The notes: generated from the sequence alone by a model not told the origin. 20,310 nucleotides of DNA from Candidatus Woesearchaeota archaeon (GCA_016185865.1 JACPMU010000019.1:1-20310), one strand, 5' to 3'; shown: positions 1-6,501, numbered from the stretch's first letter. Numbers and translations are program-made.

Positions 1-513
1 AATCTCGTGCAATATTGAGCCTTGCTTTCCTATAATGCGGGGCACTTTGTTGGTGTTCACCTCTATTATTCTGCCGCCTTTTAATCTTCTTAAGCCAGGG
101 CCTTTCATTGTGACATCAATCAATTTCTGGCTTGTGACATTCACAATCTTGCATACAATATAATCCCCTAGATCATAGTATTGTGTTAAATTTGCCCCTC
201 TTTGAATAAATTCGGATGTTGCCTCTTTCATCGACAGCATTGCTGAATAGGCAGAGTTTGTATCAAGCCTCCAGCCATTAAAGCCAACGTCAATAACATT
301 GCAGATGATTGTGTCCCCTGTTTTGGGAATGTACCTTCCTGACAATGGAATCAGCTTTATTGTCCTTCCGTCCACCATTGCCAACCCAAGCCTGTTTGCA
401 ACTATCTTTTCTCCGTCCCTGTAAGTTCCGCTGCCAGGCAGTATGTCCATTCCGACTGCCAATGTTTCACCAGGGACTGAAATTTCCTTGTCCTTAACAA
501 TTATTTCTGACAT
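1..513 (-). CDS. rrp4: Exosome RNA-binding cap subunit Rrp4 (3' end cut by window)
   Basis: Rrp4 forms part of the trimeric cap of the archaeal RNA exosome and guides RNA into the Rrp41/Rrp42 ring. The 171 codons visible are open from the ATG at 513 to the window edge. The N-terminal domain carries the family motif GTYRDGEK near residues 34-41. The S1 domain follows, with GRYIPKTGD and DVGFNGW. The start of the KH domain has PGLRRLKGGRIIEV and the GxxG loop IIGKQG at about 160-165. Every expected segment up to the edge is present. GTGAGGAAC, a Shine-Dalgarno-like sequence, lies just upstream of the ATG. It is the last visible gene of the pop5-psmA-sdo1 operon; Rrp41 and Rrp42 would be expected next, outside the window. 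Confidence 0.95.
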   Translation of the reverse strand, partial: MSEIIVKDKEISVPGETLAVGMDILPGSGTYRDGEKIVANRLGLAMVDGRTIKLIPLSGRYIPKTGDTIICNVIDVGFNGWRLDTNSAYSAMLSMKEATSEFIQRGANLTQYYDLGDYIVCKIVNVTSQKLIDVTMKGPGLRRLKGGRIIEVNTNKVPRIIGKQGSILHEI

Positions 514-547
514 TTTTTGTTCCTCACTTTTGTTCAAATTTAAATTT

Positions 548-847
548 TTATACAATTGCTTCTGCAGCTTGTTCTTCCTCTTTTTCCAATTGTTTATAAT
601 CTAATGCGCAAGTGCGAGCTTCAGCAAAATACCCATTTTTAGCCATAGTTTTGATTGAATCACCTATTGCTTGCCGCGTACTAGGCTGCATGCCGCCATA
701 CCTTTTAATATCTCCTTTTCCCAAGTCGAACATATCTTTAACTTTAGTCATAAGCGTTTCAAGAGGCGAATTGCCTCTTCCTAAACCCTTAATAAAAAAT
801 AATTCTTCTAAATTACCTATAAAGTTGAATACTTGTTGGCTAGTCAT
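548..847 (-). CDS. Small unrecognised protein inside the exosome superoperon
   Basis: I do not recognise this 99-residue protein. It is soluble and mostly helical by eye, with a glycine-rich stretch in the middle (GLGRGNSP, DLGKGDIKRYGG) and a glutamate/alanine-rich tail. It has no membrane segment and two or fewer cysteines. It lies between sdo1, whose stop is 16 bases upstream, and rrp4, whose start is 34 bases downstream, on the same strand and presumably in the same mRNA. GTGAT about 10 bases before the ATG is a weak ribosome-binding site. In most archaeal exosome superoperons sdo1 is followed directly by rrp4, so this is an extra gene. The tight spacing and clean frame support its being real. 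Confidence 0.6.
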   Translation of the reverse strand: MTSQQVFNFIGNLEELFFIKGLGRGNSPLETLMTKVKDMFDLGKGDIKRYGGMQPSTRQAIGDSIKTMAKNGYFAEARTCALDYKQLEKEEEQAAEAIV

Positions 848-863
848 AAGATATCACTTAAAT

Positions 864-1568
864 TCATTTTATCTTCAAAACCTTGCTCTCCACGTTTCCA
901 TGGCAGATTTTGTTCAATTTATCGTAAAGGTCGCTTTCCATTCCCCCTGGCAATTCAACAACAGCAACCCAGTAGCCGTTGCTCTGCCAGTCCTCCCTTA
1001 GGATTGTGGCAAATGCCTTCACAGTTGAATAGCATTTAGGGGCGTATTCAGGGGCAATCTTGATTGCTATTTCCTTGACTTCAAACTTTATAGGCAGTAT
1101 CGGCCTAAGCTGTTTTAGAGCTTCCTGGATCTGCTCCTGAACTGATTTGAATTCATCAACATGAAATTTTGCCTCTATAAACGCGTTTTCAATCCTTTGC
1201 GGAGGATGCGGCAAATGAGTTTTCGGGTCAACGCCGTTCCTGTGTATTATTGAAATTATCTGCTTTCTTTTTGCCTCCCTTAAATTTTCCCTGTATTCCT
1301 GCGTCAGCTGGATTTCGCCTTTTTGGATAATCTGCCTTGCAACCTCTTCTGCATCGCCTGTTCCAAAAATCTGCTTCATTGCATTTTCAGATGCTGCAAG
1401 CCCTTTTTTCGCATCGGAGAAAACCTGCATGGCTGCAAGAACATCGTGCATATCGACATTTTTCCCCTCCCTCAAGGCAAGCGCATTTGTGCAGTCGACA
1501 AGAATCTCAAAGCTTTGCCCGTGGGTTTTCAGCCTTGCAATTATGGCTTGATCAACAGTGACCATCAT
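864..1568 (-). CDS. sdo1: Ribosome maturation protein SDO1/SBDS
   Basis: Archaeal homologue of Shwachman-Bodian-Diamond protein, which in eukaryotes acts with EFL1 to release the anti-association factor from the 60S subunit; the archaeal role in large-subunit maturation is inferred. The 234 residues match the family length. The N-terminal FYSH domain runs to about residue 90, with FEILVD at 20-25 and the conserved stretch GKNVDMHDVLAAMQVF. The family motif GEIQLTQEYR is at 84-93, and RNGVDPKTHLPHPPQRIE at 110-127 opens the middle helical domain. A ferredoxin-like C-terminal domain follows. Two ATGs stand in tandem at the start; AGTGA ahead of them is better spaced for the second (1565). Confidence 0.95.
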   Translation of the reverse strand: MMVTVDQAIIARLKTHGQSFEILVDCTNALALREGKNVDMHDVLAAMQVFSDAKKGLAASENAMKQIFGTGDAEEVARQIIQKGEIQLTQEYRENLREAKRKQIISIIHRNGVDPKTHLPHPPQRIENAFIEAKFHVDEFKSVQEQIQEALKQLRPILPIKFEVKEIAIKIAPEYAPKCYSTVKAFATILREDWQSNGYWVAVVELPGGMESDLYDKLNKICHGNVESKVLKIK

Positions 1569-1598
1569 TTTTCACTTTATTTCTTTGCCAGCTTTTTG

Positions 1599-2276
1599 TC
1601 ATCTTTCAGCTCTGATGCTGTCTTCTCTATCTTTGATTTTACCAGCTTTTTGATTTTTTTTTCCGTTATTTTTCAGGGCCTTTAATGACAATTTTAGCCC
1701 TTCATCAATTGTCAGGCTGGGCTTGTACTCGCTGTGCAAAATTTCTTCCACTTCAATTTCTCCCTCTCCTATTGCGGTTGCCATGTACTGGAAGTATATC
1801 CCTATCGGGTCTGTTTCGTACAGCCTTGGGGTATGATCATCAATTCCAGCAACCAAGACTGACACTCCAAATGGTCTTAATCCGCCGCTTTGGGTGCATA
1901 CCTGCTTTAAGTCGCACATTTCCTTTACAATTGTCAAAGTGTCAATCTCTGAATCATAAGTTACCCTGTTTTGCTGCGCCCTTAACTGTGCTCGGTCAAT
2001 AAGAACCCTTGCGTCGCTCAAGATTCCCGATGCCGACGCTCCTATATGCTCGTCAATCTGCCATATCTTTTCAACTGACTCCGGCACAATCAAGGAATCC
2101 ACAACTCTCTTGTCTGCCACCAAAAGAACGCCGTCAGAGCACACCATTCCGATTGCTGTTGATCCCTGCCGAACTGTTTTTTTAGCGTACTCCACCTGCA
2201 ATAATCTTCCGTCAGGGCTGAACATTGTTATTGCCCTGTCGTAACCCATCAACTGATGCGGCATTGGCTGTTGCAT
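1599..2276 (-). CDS. psmA: 20S proteasome alpha subunit (C-terminus frame-broken or shortened)
   Basis: Forms the outer heptameric rings of the 20S proteasome, which gate access to the proteolytic chamber. The N-terminus has the gate motif YDRAITMFSPDGRLLQVEYA at residues 12-31 and then GSTAIGM. RLYETDPIG and ATAIGEG are typical of the family. A strong AAGGAGGAA site precedes the ATG. The end is odd. After residue ~200 (LKALKNNG) the frame enters a run of nine A (about 1654-1662) and ends in an unconvincing tail of some 20 residues. In the neighbouring frame the same DNA reads KKIKKLVKSKIEKTASELKD and stops at 1577-1579, just before sdo1. Neither version has the usual strand (VEIA-type) expected here, so a deletion plus frame change is possible. 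Confidence 0.9.
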   Translation of the reverse strand: MQQPMPHQLMGYDRAITMFSPDGRLLQVEYAKKTVRQGSTAIGMVCSDGVLLVADKRVVDSLIVPESVEKIWQIDEHIGASASGILSDARVLIDRAQLRAQQNRVTYDSEIDTLTIVKEMCDLKQVCTQSGGLRPFGVSVLVAGIDDHTPRLYETDPIGIYFQYMATAIGEGEIEVEEILHSEYKPSLTIDEGLKLSLKALKNNGKKNQKAGKIKDREDSIRAER

Positions 2277-2312
2277 TTTTTATTCCTCCTTATTTTATTG
2301 TTTTTTTAAAAC

Positions 2313-2681
2313 CTAAGCTGATGCTTTCAAGAACCTGTTTTCAGCTTTCCTCAATATTCCAGAAACACCCAAGCTCCTGAAAATAACATCCTCGTTGCCA
2401 ATCTTGTTTGCGAATACCAATGCTGCTTTTACAGCATCAACATGCCTGTGGCTTACTTTCATTATGCCCCTCTGGAGCTTTTGGTCCCACTTGTTGTTTA
2501 GTATCATTAAGCCTGCCTTTGCTGTCCCAAGCTGGCCGAGGAACTGCGATGAAGCGTTCCATATTGCGCTTGAAACTTGGCTAGCGTCATTTATTTTTTG
2601 TTTTGAGATGACTTCGAATACCAGATATCGCTTTTTTTCCCTTAAGCTTGGCAAGACTGGCTTCAATTTAGTATTTATCAT
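2313..2681 (-). CDS. rnp2: RNase P protein component 2 (Pop5)
   Basis: Pop5 is a protein subunit of archaeal RNase P and pairs with Rpp30 to support 5' processing of precursor tRNA. The protein opens with the family signature LKPVLPSLREKKRYLVFEV at residues 6-24. It ends with RGIMKVSHRHVDAVKAAL and the SGILRKAENRFL type C-terminal motif. I start it at the ATG at 2681; the longer version would begin with TTG at 2687. AAAGGT about ten bases upstream is a plausible ribosome-binding site. It is the first gene of the superoperon leading into psmA, whose ATG is 36 bases beyond this stop. Confidence 0.9.
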   Translation of the reverse strand: MINTKLKPVLPSLREKKRYLVFEVISKQKINDASQVSSAIWNASSQFLGQLGTAKAGLMILNNKWDQKLQRGIMKVSHRHVDAVKAALVFANKIGNEDVIFRSLGVSGILRKAENRFLKASA

Positions 2682-2710
2682 TATCAAAAACCTTTGGTTT
2701 TTGGGAATGC

Positions 2711-2748
2711 TCAGAAATCTTTGATTTCTGACATCTCAATATATGAGA
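2711..2748 (-). promoter_or_regulatory. Two small hairpins in the leader of the pop5-psmA operon
   Basis: A perfect 9-base inverted repeat (TCAGAAATC / GATTTCTGA at 2711-2719 and 2723-2731, loop of three) lies 30 bases before the pop5 ATG. A second, weaker one (TCTCA / TGAGA, 2734-2748) adjoins it. They would be transcribed if the TATA box at 2805-2814 is used. A regulatory role is inferred. CATATATTG inside the second repeat could itself be a TATA element for a shorter leader. Confidence 0.4.
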
Positions 2749-2804
2749 AGAATTGAGTAACTTCCTTTCTCTTCTCTCTGTTACTATGTAGAATAGCTTG
2801 GTTG

Positions 2805-2814
2805 TATTTAAAGG
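2805..2814 (-). promoter_or_regulatory. TATA box, likely promoter of the exosome/proteasome superoperon
   Basis: CCTTTAAATA on the minus strand fits an archaeal TATA box. Transcription would start about 25 bases downstream, near 2784, giving a leader of about 100 bases before pop5. This is longer than at other promoters of the window, which look nearly leaderless. Confidence 0.5.
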
Positions 2815-2899
2815 TTGCGAATTTCAATATTGAGTTTGTTGTAAAGTTGTTATGCTCAATTGTCGGCAAAAATATTATTAGGGAGTAGGCTCGCACGAT

Positions 2900-2920
2900 A
2901 ACTTCAATTTAACTGAAGTT
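2900..2920. repeat. Inverted repeat ahead of the small membrane protein gene
   Basis: AACTTCA at 2900-2906 and TGAAGTT at 2914-2920 form perfect 7-base arms around a 7-base centre. It lies some 20 bases upstream of the TATA-like TTATATCATAAATA at 2939-2952, which precedes the ATG at 2960. The position suits an operator, but no regulator can be named. Confidence 0.45.
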
Positions 2921-2959
2921 TTCGATAGATTAATAAAGTTATATCATAAATATTATTCA

Positions 2960-3223
2960 ATGGACTGGAAAAATTTTTTCAAACCATCTATAAAGAGAGT
3001 TATCCTTACTATAATACTATTAGTTGCATTTTATATAACAACTTATATACTAATCGGTCCTAGACCATGTACTTTAGATATGTATCAAGTCGGACAAGCC
3101 CCTCCTGGATGGATAGGATGCTCGTATAGTCCCTTGGAATCTCCATTAATTCTATCTTTATTTTGGTTAATAAATATAATAATATCCTATACAGTATCTT
3201 GCCTTATTTTTAGAAGGAAGTAA
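2960..3223 (+). CDS. Small membrane protein with two transmembrane helices
   Basis: I do not recognise a family. The 87 residues have a basic N-terminus (KNFFKPSIKR), a first hydrophobic helix at about 13-33, a loop of some 28 residues, a second helix at about 62-82, and a basic end (RRK). The charge pattern predicts both ends in the cytoplasm. The outer loop holds two cysteines (residues 37 and 53) and a PPGWIGC motif, which might form a disulfide. A TATA-like sequence ends about 8-20 bases upstream and there is no clear ribosome-binding site, consistent with a short or absent leader. It stands alone between the superoperon promoter and the phosphomannomutase gene on the other strand. Confidence 0.65.
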   Translation: MDWKNFFKPSIKRVILTIILLVAFYITTYILIGPRPCTLDMYQVGQAPPGWIGCSYSPLESPLILSLFWLINIIISYTVSCLIFRRK

Positions 3224-3252
3224 GAACACTCTCCAGCCCATATTTTCTTTAT

Positions 3253-3299
3253 TTTAGTGCCGACAACTTTGAGTTTTCTTTTCAGGAGATTGCACTAAA
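3253..3299. repeat. Intergenic inverted repeat between convergent genes
   Basis: TTTAGTGC at 3253-3260 and GCACTAAA at 3292-3299 are exact 8-base complements separated by 31 bases. The pair lies between the ends of the membrane protein gene and the phosphomannomutase gene and may shape a transcript end. The loop carries T-rich runs. Function not determinable from sequence. Confidence 0.35.
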
Positions 3300-3376
3300 T
3301 TTCAGTCCTAACGGAGAAACTAACAGCCGTGGCATACATTAAGCATGACATCATTGAAAAACAAAATATAACAATC

Positions 3377-4768
3377 TTATCTTTTCATAACTTTAACCAA
3401 TTCTTCCTTCTTTTTCCTCATCAGCTCTTCAGAATCAGCCTCCAGATTCAATCTAAGCAATGGCTCTGTGTTGCTGGGTCTTACGTTAAACCACCAATTG
3501 CCAAATTCAACAGTGATTCCGTCCAATTTTGAGCTTTTCTTTGGAGATTGTTTTTTGTAAATTGCTTCAATTTCCATTAATTTTGAGTTTTTATCTTTAA
3601 CTTCAATGCTTGTTTCCTCTATCGTGTGGTATTTTTTGAACTCTTCCAATAGTTCCGACAACGGCTTGTTCTCCCTTGATACAATCTCGGCAACAATCAA
3701 GCTTGTTATTATGCCTGAATCTGCTCGGTAATTGCCAATATAATAGTAATGAGCAGAATGCTCGCATGCAAAAACAGCCTTTGTTTTGCGCATTGTCTCC
3801 TTGATGAAGGAATGCCCAACCCTTTCAATTACTGGAATCCCATTGTATTTTTTTATGGTTTCCGGAACTATGTGGCTGCACACAAGATTATGGATTATTT
3901 TTTGAGTCAGTTGTGAGCGAGTTAGCAACGAGCTCACTCGCATTCGACTATTTTTGTTTTTTATTAGGATATTTTTAATTATCAATGAAGAGATTAACGA
4001 ACTGTTTACTATATTGCCATTTTCATCAACAAAAAAAATCCTGTCAGCGTCGCCGTCAAAAGCAATTCCAAAATTACACTTTTTTTCTTTTACTGCCTTT
4101 TGCAATTCAACTAAATTTTCATACTTTGAAGGGTCTGCGGGGTGGTTTGGAAAATTACCATCTAATTTGAAGTAAAGCGGAACAATTTTTATTGGCAGAT
4201 TTTTATATATTAAAGGGATTATTTTTCCAGCCATGCCGTTGCCTGCATCAGCTGCAATTTTCAGCTTTCTTAGTTTTTTAACGTCAATGAATTTTTTAAC
4301 GTGATTTGTATAGTTTTTTAGGATAGCTTTTTTGATAATTTTTCCAATTTTTTTTATTTTTGTTCTTTCATATCCATTGTTTTCAATTATTGACTTGATT
4401 CTTTTTAACCCTGTATCCTCATTTATCGGAATTGCATTTTCTTTGCAGAATTTCAAACCATTGTACTGTGGAGGGTTATGCGAAGCGGTGAACATCACAG
4501 AAGGCTTGTTTAAAAACCCAGATGCAAAATAAACAGCATCGGTGCAGACTTGCCCTATGAAAATTGCATTTGCGCCCTGCTCTATAATTCCCTTCATGAA
4601 AGCCTTGCTTAATTTAGGAGAAGAAATTCTCATATCTGTTCCAACAACAACATCTTTAGCCTTTAAAAAATAAACAAAAGCCCTTCCAATCTTATAAGCA
4701 ACGTCTTCTGTAAGATTTTGCCCGTAAATTCCTCTTACGTCATATGCCTTGAAAATTTCTGAGAGCAT
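3377..4768 (-). CDS. manB: Phosphomannomutase/phosphoglucomutase
   Basis: An alpha-D-phosphohexomutase that moves phosphate between C6 and C1 of a hexose, feeding nucleotide-sugar synthesis. The 463 residues contain all four sites. The phosphoserine loop TASHNPP is at 94-100 (Ser96), the metal loop DGDADR at 238-243, the sugar-binding loop CEHSAHYYY at 335-343, and the phosphate-binding loop RPSNTEP at 430-436. The CEHS(A/G)H form is typical of PMM/PGM enzymes; exact substrate preference is uncertain. A 15-residue insert at about 274-288 is encoded by a 45-base palindromic element (separate entry) and lies where family members go straight from the strand-preceding loop to the next strand. The ATG is one base after the stop of the PIN toxin gene, so the three genes are probably one operon and translation may be coupled. 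Confidence 0.93.
   Translation of the reverse strand: MLSEIFKAYDVRGIYGQNLTEDVAYKIGRAFVYFLKAKDVVVGTDMRISSPKLSKAFMKGIIEQGANAIFIGQVCTDAVYFASGFLNKPSVMFTASHNPPQYNGLKFCKENAIPINEDTGLKRIKSIIENNGYERTKIKKIGKIIKKAILKNYTNHVKKFIDVKKLRKLKIAADAGNGMAGKIIPLIYKNLPIKIVPLYFKLDGNFPNHPADPSKYENLVELQKAVKEKKCNFGIAFDGDADRIFFVDENGNIVNSSLISSLIIKNILIKNKNSRMRVSSLLTRSQLTQKIIHNLVCSHIVPETIKKYNGIPVIERVGHSFIKETMRKTKAVFACEHSAHYYYIGNYRADSGIITSLIVAEIVSRENKPLSELLEEFKKYHTIEETSIEVKDKNSKLMEIEAIYKKQSPKKSSKLDGITVEFGNWWFNVRPSNTEPLLRLNLEADSEELMRKKKEELVKVMKR
3905..3949. repeat. In-frame palindromic insert within the phosphomannomutase gene
   Basis: A 45-base stretch bounded by AGTC and GACT (on the coding strand) and rich in G and C compared with its AT-rich surroundings. 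Inside are two alternative 6-base pairings: GTGAGC (3913-3918) with GCTCAC (3932-3937), and GCGAGT (3917-3922) with ACTCGC (3936-3941). It adds exactly 15 codons without breaking the frame. It resembles in principle the coding palindromic elements known from Rickettsia, but no sequence relation is claimed. Confidence 0.5.
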
Positions 4769-4769
4769 T

Positions 4770-5192
4770 TTATTTTAATATTTGTTCAATAAATTGTTCA
4801 GCACTGAGTATTTTAAATTTACTAGTTTTTAGTTCTTTTAAAAAATGCCTGTTTTCTGAAATTAAGAAATCTGCATTTTCTTTTTCAGCAAATGCGGCTA
4901 TTGCTATATCCCCTTTCTTAAGCCTCAGATTTTTGTATTTTTGAAATAGATTGGAATCACTTAGAAAATCTTTAATAATGACTATCTTAAATTTCAAAAG
5001 TTTACTGAATTTTTCTTTTGTATGGTGTGGAATATTTCTTATCACTTCTTGGTAAATATCATCGCTAATTACAAATTCATATTTATGCTTCAACTTGTTT
5101 AGCTTTATAATAAAATTTGCAGGGCCAGTACCTTCTGCAGTTAATCCTATGATTATCTCATTGCTGTCAATAACTGCTTTTTTCTTAAGCAT
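4770..5192 (-). CDS. PIN-domain toxin (VapC-like ribonuclease)
   Basis: PIN-domain nucleases of toxin-antitoxin pairs cut RNA with a cluster of acidic residues that hold metal. The 140 residues have the expected spacing. Asp9 lies in VIDSNEI, a glutamate in IYQEVIRN near residue 49, Asp95 in KKGDIAIAAFA, and an acidic or polar site in ADFLISENRHF near 108-114. The gene starts inside the last eight bases of the ribbon-helix-helix antitoxin gene, the usual antitoxin-toxin arrangement. It ends one base before the phosphomannomutase ATG. Length and motifs are normal and the gene looks intact. The RNA target cannot be told from the sequence. Confidence 0.82.
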   Translation of the reverse strand: MLKKKAVIDSNEIIIGLTAEGTGPANFIIKLNKLKHKYEFVISDDIYQEVIRNIPHHTKEKFSKLLKFKIVIIKDFLSDSNLFQKYKNLRLKKGDIAIAAFAEKENADFLISENRHFLKELKTSKFKILSAEQFIEQILK

Positions 5193-5475
5193 ACTTTTCT
5201 TCCCATATCTTATCTCTAGTCTTTCTGAGCCTTTTTATTATTTGTTCTTTCGACATTTTAGCAAGTTCTGTCTTCTGAAGGTCTGCCCTTATTTCCTTTA
5301 CTAACCTTTGCCATTCCTCATCTTCGTCCAATAACTGCCGGTCTTCTTTTAGCTCTTTCCTTAAGCTGCTTCTAACTAAGTCGGAAAAATTCGAGTAAAG
5401 CCCTTTCTCTACTAAATGCTTTGACTTCTCAAACAACTGGACTGGTAAAGTTATATTTACTTTTCTGAATTCCAT
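5185..5475 (-). CDS. Ribbon-helix-helix antitoxin (CopG/VapB-like)
   Basis: A DNA-binding antitoxin expected to bind and neutralise the PIN toxin encoded by the next gene and to repress its own promoter. Residues 1-45 fit a ribbon-helix-helix fold: a beta strand (FRKVNITLP), a helix (VQLFEKSKHLVEKG), the turn YSNFSDLVRSSL and a second helix. The remaining 50 residues are charged and helical, suitable for wrapping the toxin. I choose the ATG at 5475, because GGTGA sits five bases before it. The longer form would start at a GTG at 5484 that lies within that ribosome-binding site. A perfect palindrome in the promoter (5499-5508) is a candidate operator. Confidence 0.8.
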   Translation of the reverse strand: MEFRKVNITLPVQLFEKSKHLVEKGLYSNFSDLVRSSLRKELKEDRQLLDEDEEWQRLVKEIRADLQKTELAKMSKEQIIKRLRKTRDKIWEEKYA

Positions 5476-5498
5476 AAATATCACCTGAATAGTACTTG

Positions 5499-5508
5499 AA
5501 TACGTATT
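5499..5508. promoter_or_regulatory. Candidate operator of the toxin-antitoxin operon
   Basis: AATACGTATT is a perfect 10-base palindrome 24 bases before the antitoxin ATG and downstream of the TATA box. The short palindrome AGTACT (5491-5496) lies beside it. Ribbon-helix-helix proteins bind such short symmetric sites as dimers of dimers; autoregulation is inferred. Confidence 0.45.
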
Positions 5509-5540
5509 AGCATAAAAAGTTTGCGGTTTTTTCGGGAACT

Positions 5541-5550
5541 ATTTTATATA
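5541..5550 (-). promoter_or_regulatory. TATA box of the toxin-antitoxin-phosphomannomutase operon
   Basis: TATATAAAAT on the minus strand lies about 66 bases ahead of the antitoxin ATG, which would give a leader of roughly 40 bases containing the candidate operator. It sits directly after the stop of the nucleotidyltransferase gene. Confidence 0.45.
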
Positions 5551-5561
5551 CCCTTTATTTT

Positions 5562-6422
5562 TCACCCCAAATCCATATCATCTTCCTCAAAGGGAGTTAT
5601 TCCTTCCCACTTTTTCTCCGCAATCTTGTACCTTTCGATATTGCCTATGTCAAACCACTGCCCTGCAAACGGAAATCCCCTTAACCTGCCCATTTTTGCA
5701 AGCTTAGGAAAAACATCCTTTTCAAGCATTGAAAATCCATTGGGAATCATGTCAATCACTTCAGGTTCAAGAATATAAAATCCTGCATTTATCAAATTTG
5801 AAGGCGGATTTGAAGGCTTTTCAACAAACTCTAGGATTCTTGAGCCGTCAAGCCTTGCAACACCGTAATGCGACGGGTCCTCAACTGTTGTCAACGCAAT
5901 AGTTGCCAATGCATTCTTTCTTTTGTGCAGCCTGAACATTCTCGGGATGTTTATGTTCTTTAATTCGTCGCCATTTGATGCAATAAAGCTGTCCTTTAGG
6001 TATTTTTTGGCCAATTTCAAAGGCCCTGCTGTTCCCAATGGCTCGTTTTCCTCAACATAATTTATGCTTATCCCGATTTTTGAGCCATCTCCAAAGTGCT
6101 CCTTAATCTTATCTTTTAAGTAGCCAACGCACAATACAACATCCCTTATGCCGTACTTCTTGAGCAAATCAAACAAGTGCTCTGTAATTGTCTTGTTTTG
6201 CACTTCCAGCATTGCTTTGGGGATTTTGTCTGTCAACGGTTTAAGCCTTGTTCCTCTCCCTCCGACCAAAAGAACAGCTTTGCCTGGTATGTTTGTGCCC
6301 AGCGCTTCATCAAGGATTGCCTCTATTTCCTGGCTTCTGTTTTTTATGTTAATGCCGTCAATTCTCTTGTCTATCTGGCTAATCAGGTTCTTATCAAGCG
6401 TTATAGTAACTCTCTCTTTCAT
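5562..6422 (-). CDS. Sugar-1-phosphate nucleotidyltransferase with N-terminal ribbon-helix-helix domain
   Basis: Residues 48-275 form a sugar-phosphate nucleotidyltransferase of the glucose-1-phosphate thymidylyl/GDP-mannose pyrophosphorylase type, which makes NDP-sugars from a sugar 1-phosphate and NTP. The nucleotide loop GGRGTRLKPLTDKIPKAM is at 54-71, SNGDE with the metal-binding Asp152 at 149-153, the EKP sugar motif near 202, and a DIGN motif near 267. The first 42 residues are a separate ribbon-helix-helix domain (RVTITLDKNLISQIDKRI, then NRSQEIEAILDEAL). The enzyme domain begins directly after a short GTNIPG linker. There is one clean frame from the ATG, so the fusion is not an annotation error. 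A TATA box 30-40 bases upstream suggests a nearly leaderless message. Base specificity cannot be set. Confidence 0.88.
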   Translation of the reverse strand: MKERVTITLDKNLISQIDKRIDGINIKNRSQEIEAILDEALGTNIPGKAVLLVGGRGTRLKPLTDKIPKAMLEVQNKTITEHLFDLLKKYGIRDVVLCVGYLKDKIKEHFGDGSKIGISINYVEENEPLGTAGPLKLAKKYLKDSFIASNGDELKNINIPRMFRLHKRKNALATIALTTVEDPSHYGVARLDGSRILEFVEKPSNPPSNLINAGFYILEPEVIDMIPNGFSMLEKDVFPKLAKMGRLRGFPFAGQWFDIGNIERYKIAEKKWEGITPFEEDDMDLG

Positions 6423-6451
6423 TTTGCCCCCTGCTTTTGTTGTTTTTAAGG

Positions 6452-6463
6452 TTATTTATAAAG
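6452..6463 (-). promoter_or_regulatory. TATA box of the nucleotidyltransferase gene
   Basis: CTTTATAAATAA on the minus strand lies 30-41 bases ahead of the ATG at 6422, predicting a transcript that starts within about ten bases of the start codon. Confidence 0.55.
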
Positions 6464-6475
6464 CTTTCGTTTTTT

Positions 6476-6495
6476 GTATGATAAAGTATGATAAA
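6476..6495. repeat. Perfect tandem 10-base repeat in the divergent promoter region
   Basis: GTATGATAAA occurs twice in direct succession. It lies between the TATA boxes of the nucleotidyltransferase (minus) and the fructose bisphosphatase (plus), just upstream of the latter. Ten bases is about one helical turn, so it could be a double binding site on one face of the DNA. Confidence 0.5.
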
Positions 6496-6501
6496 TGGAA
6501 A

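Noticed and set aside
612..1001. 129-codon plus-strand frame across the small unknown gene and the sdo1 end
   Set aside because: It crosses two minus-strand genes of the operon, one of them certain (sdo1), and resembles nothing.
2711..2896. 61-codon minus-strand open frame upstream of pop5
   Set aside because: It starts upstream of the likely TATA box, has unusual composition, and covers the hairpins and promoter; no ribosome-binding site or family resemblance.
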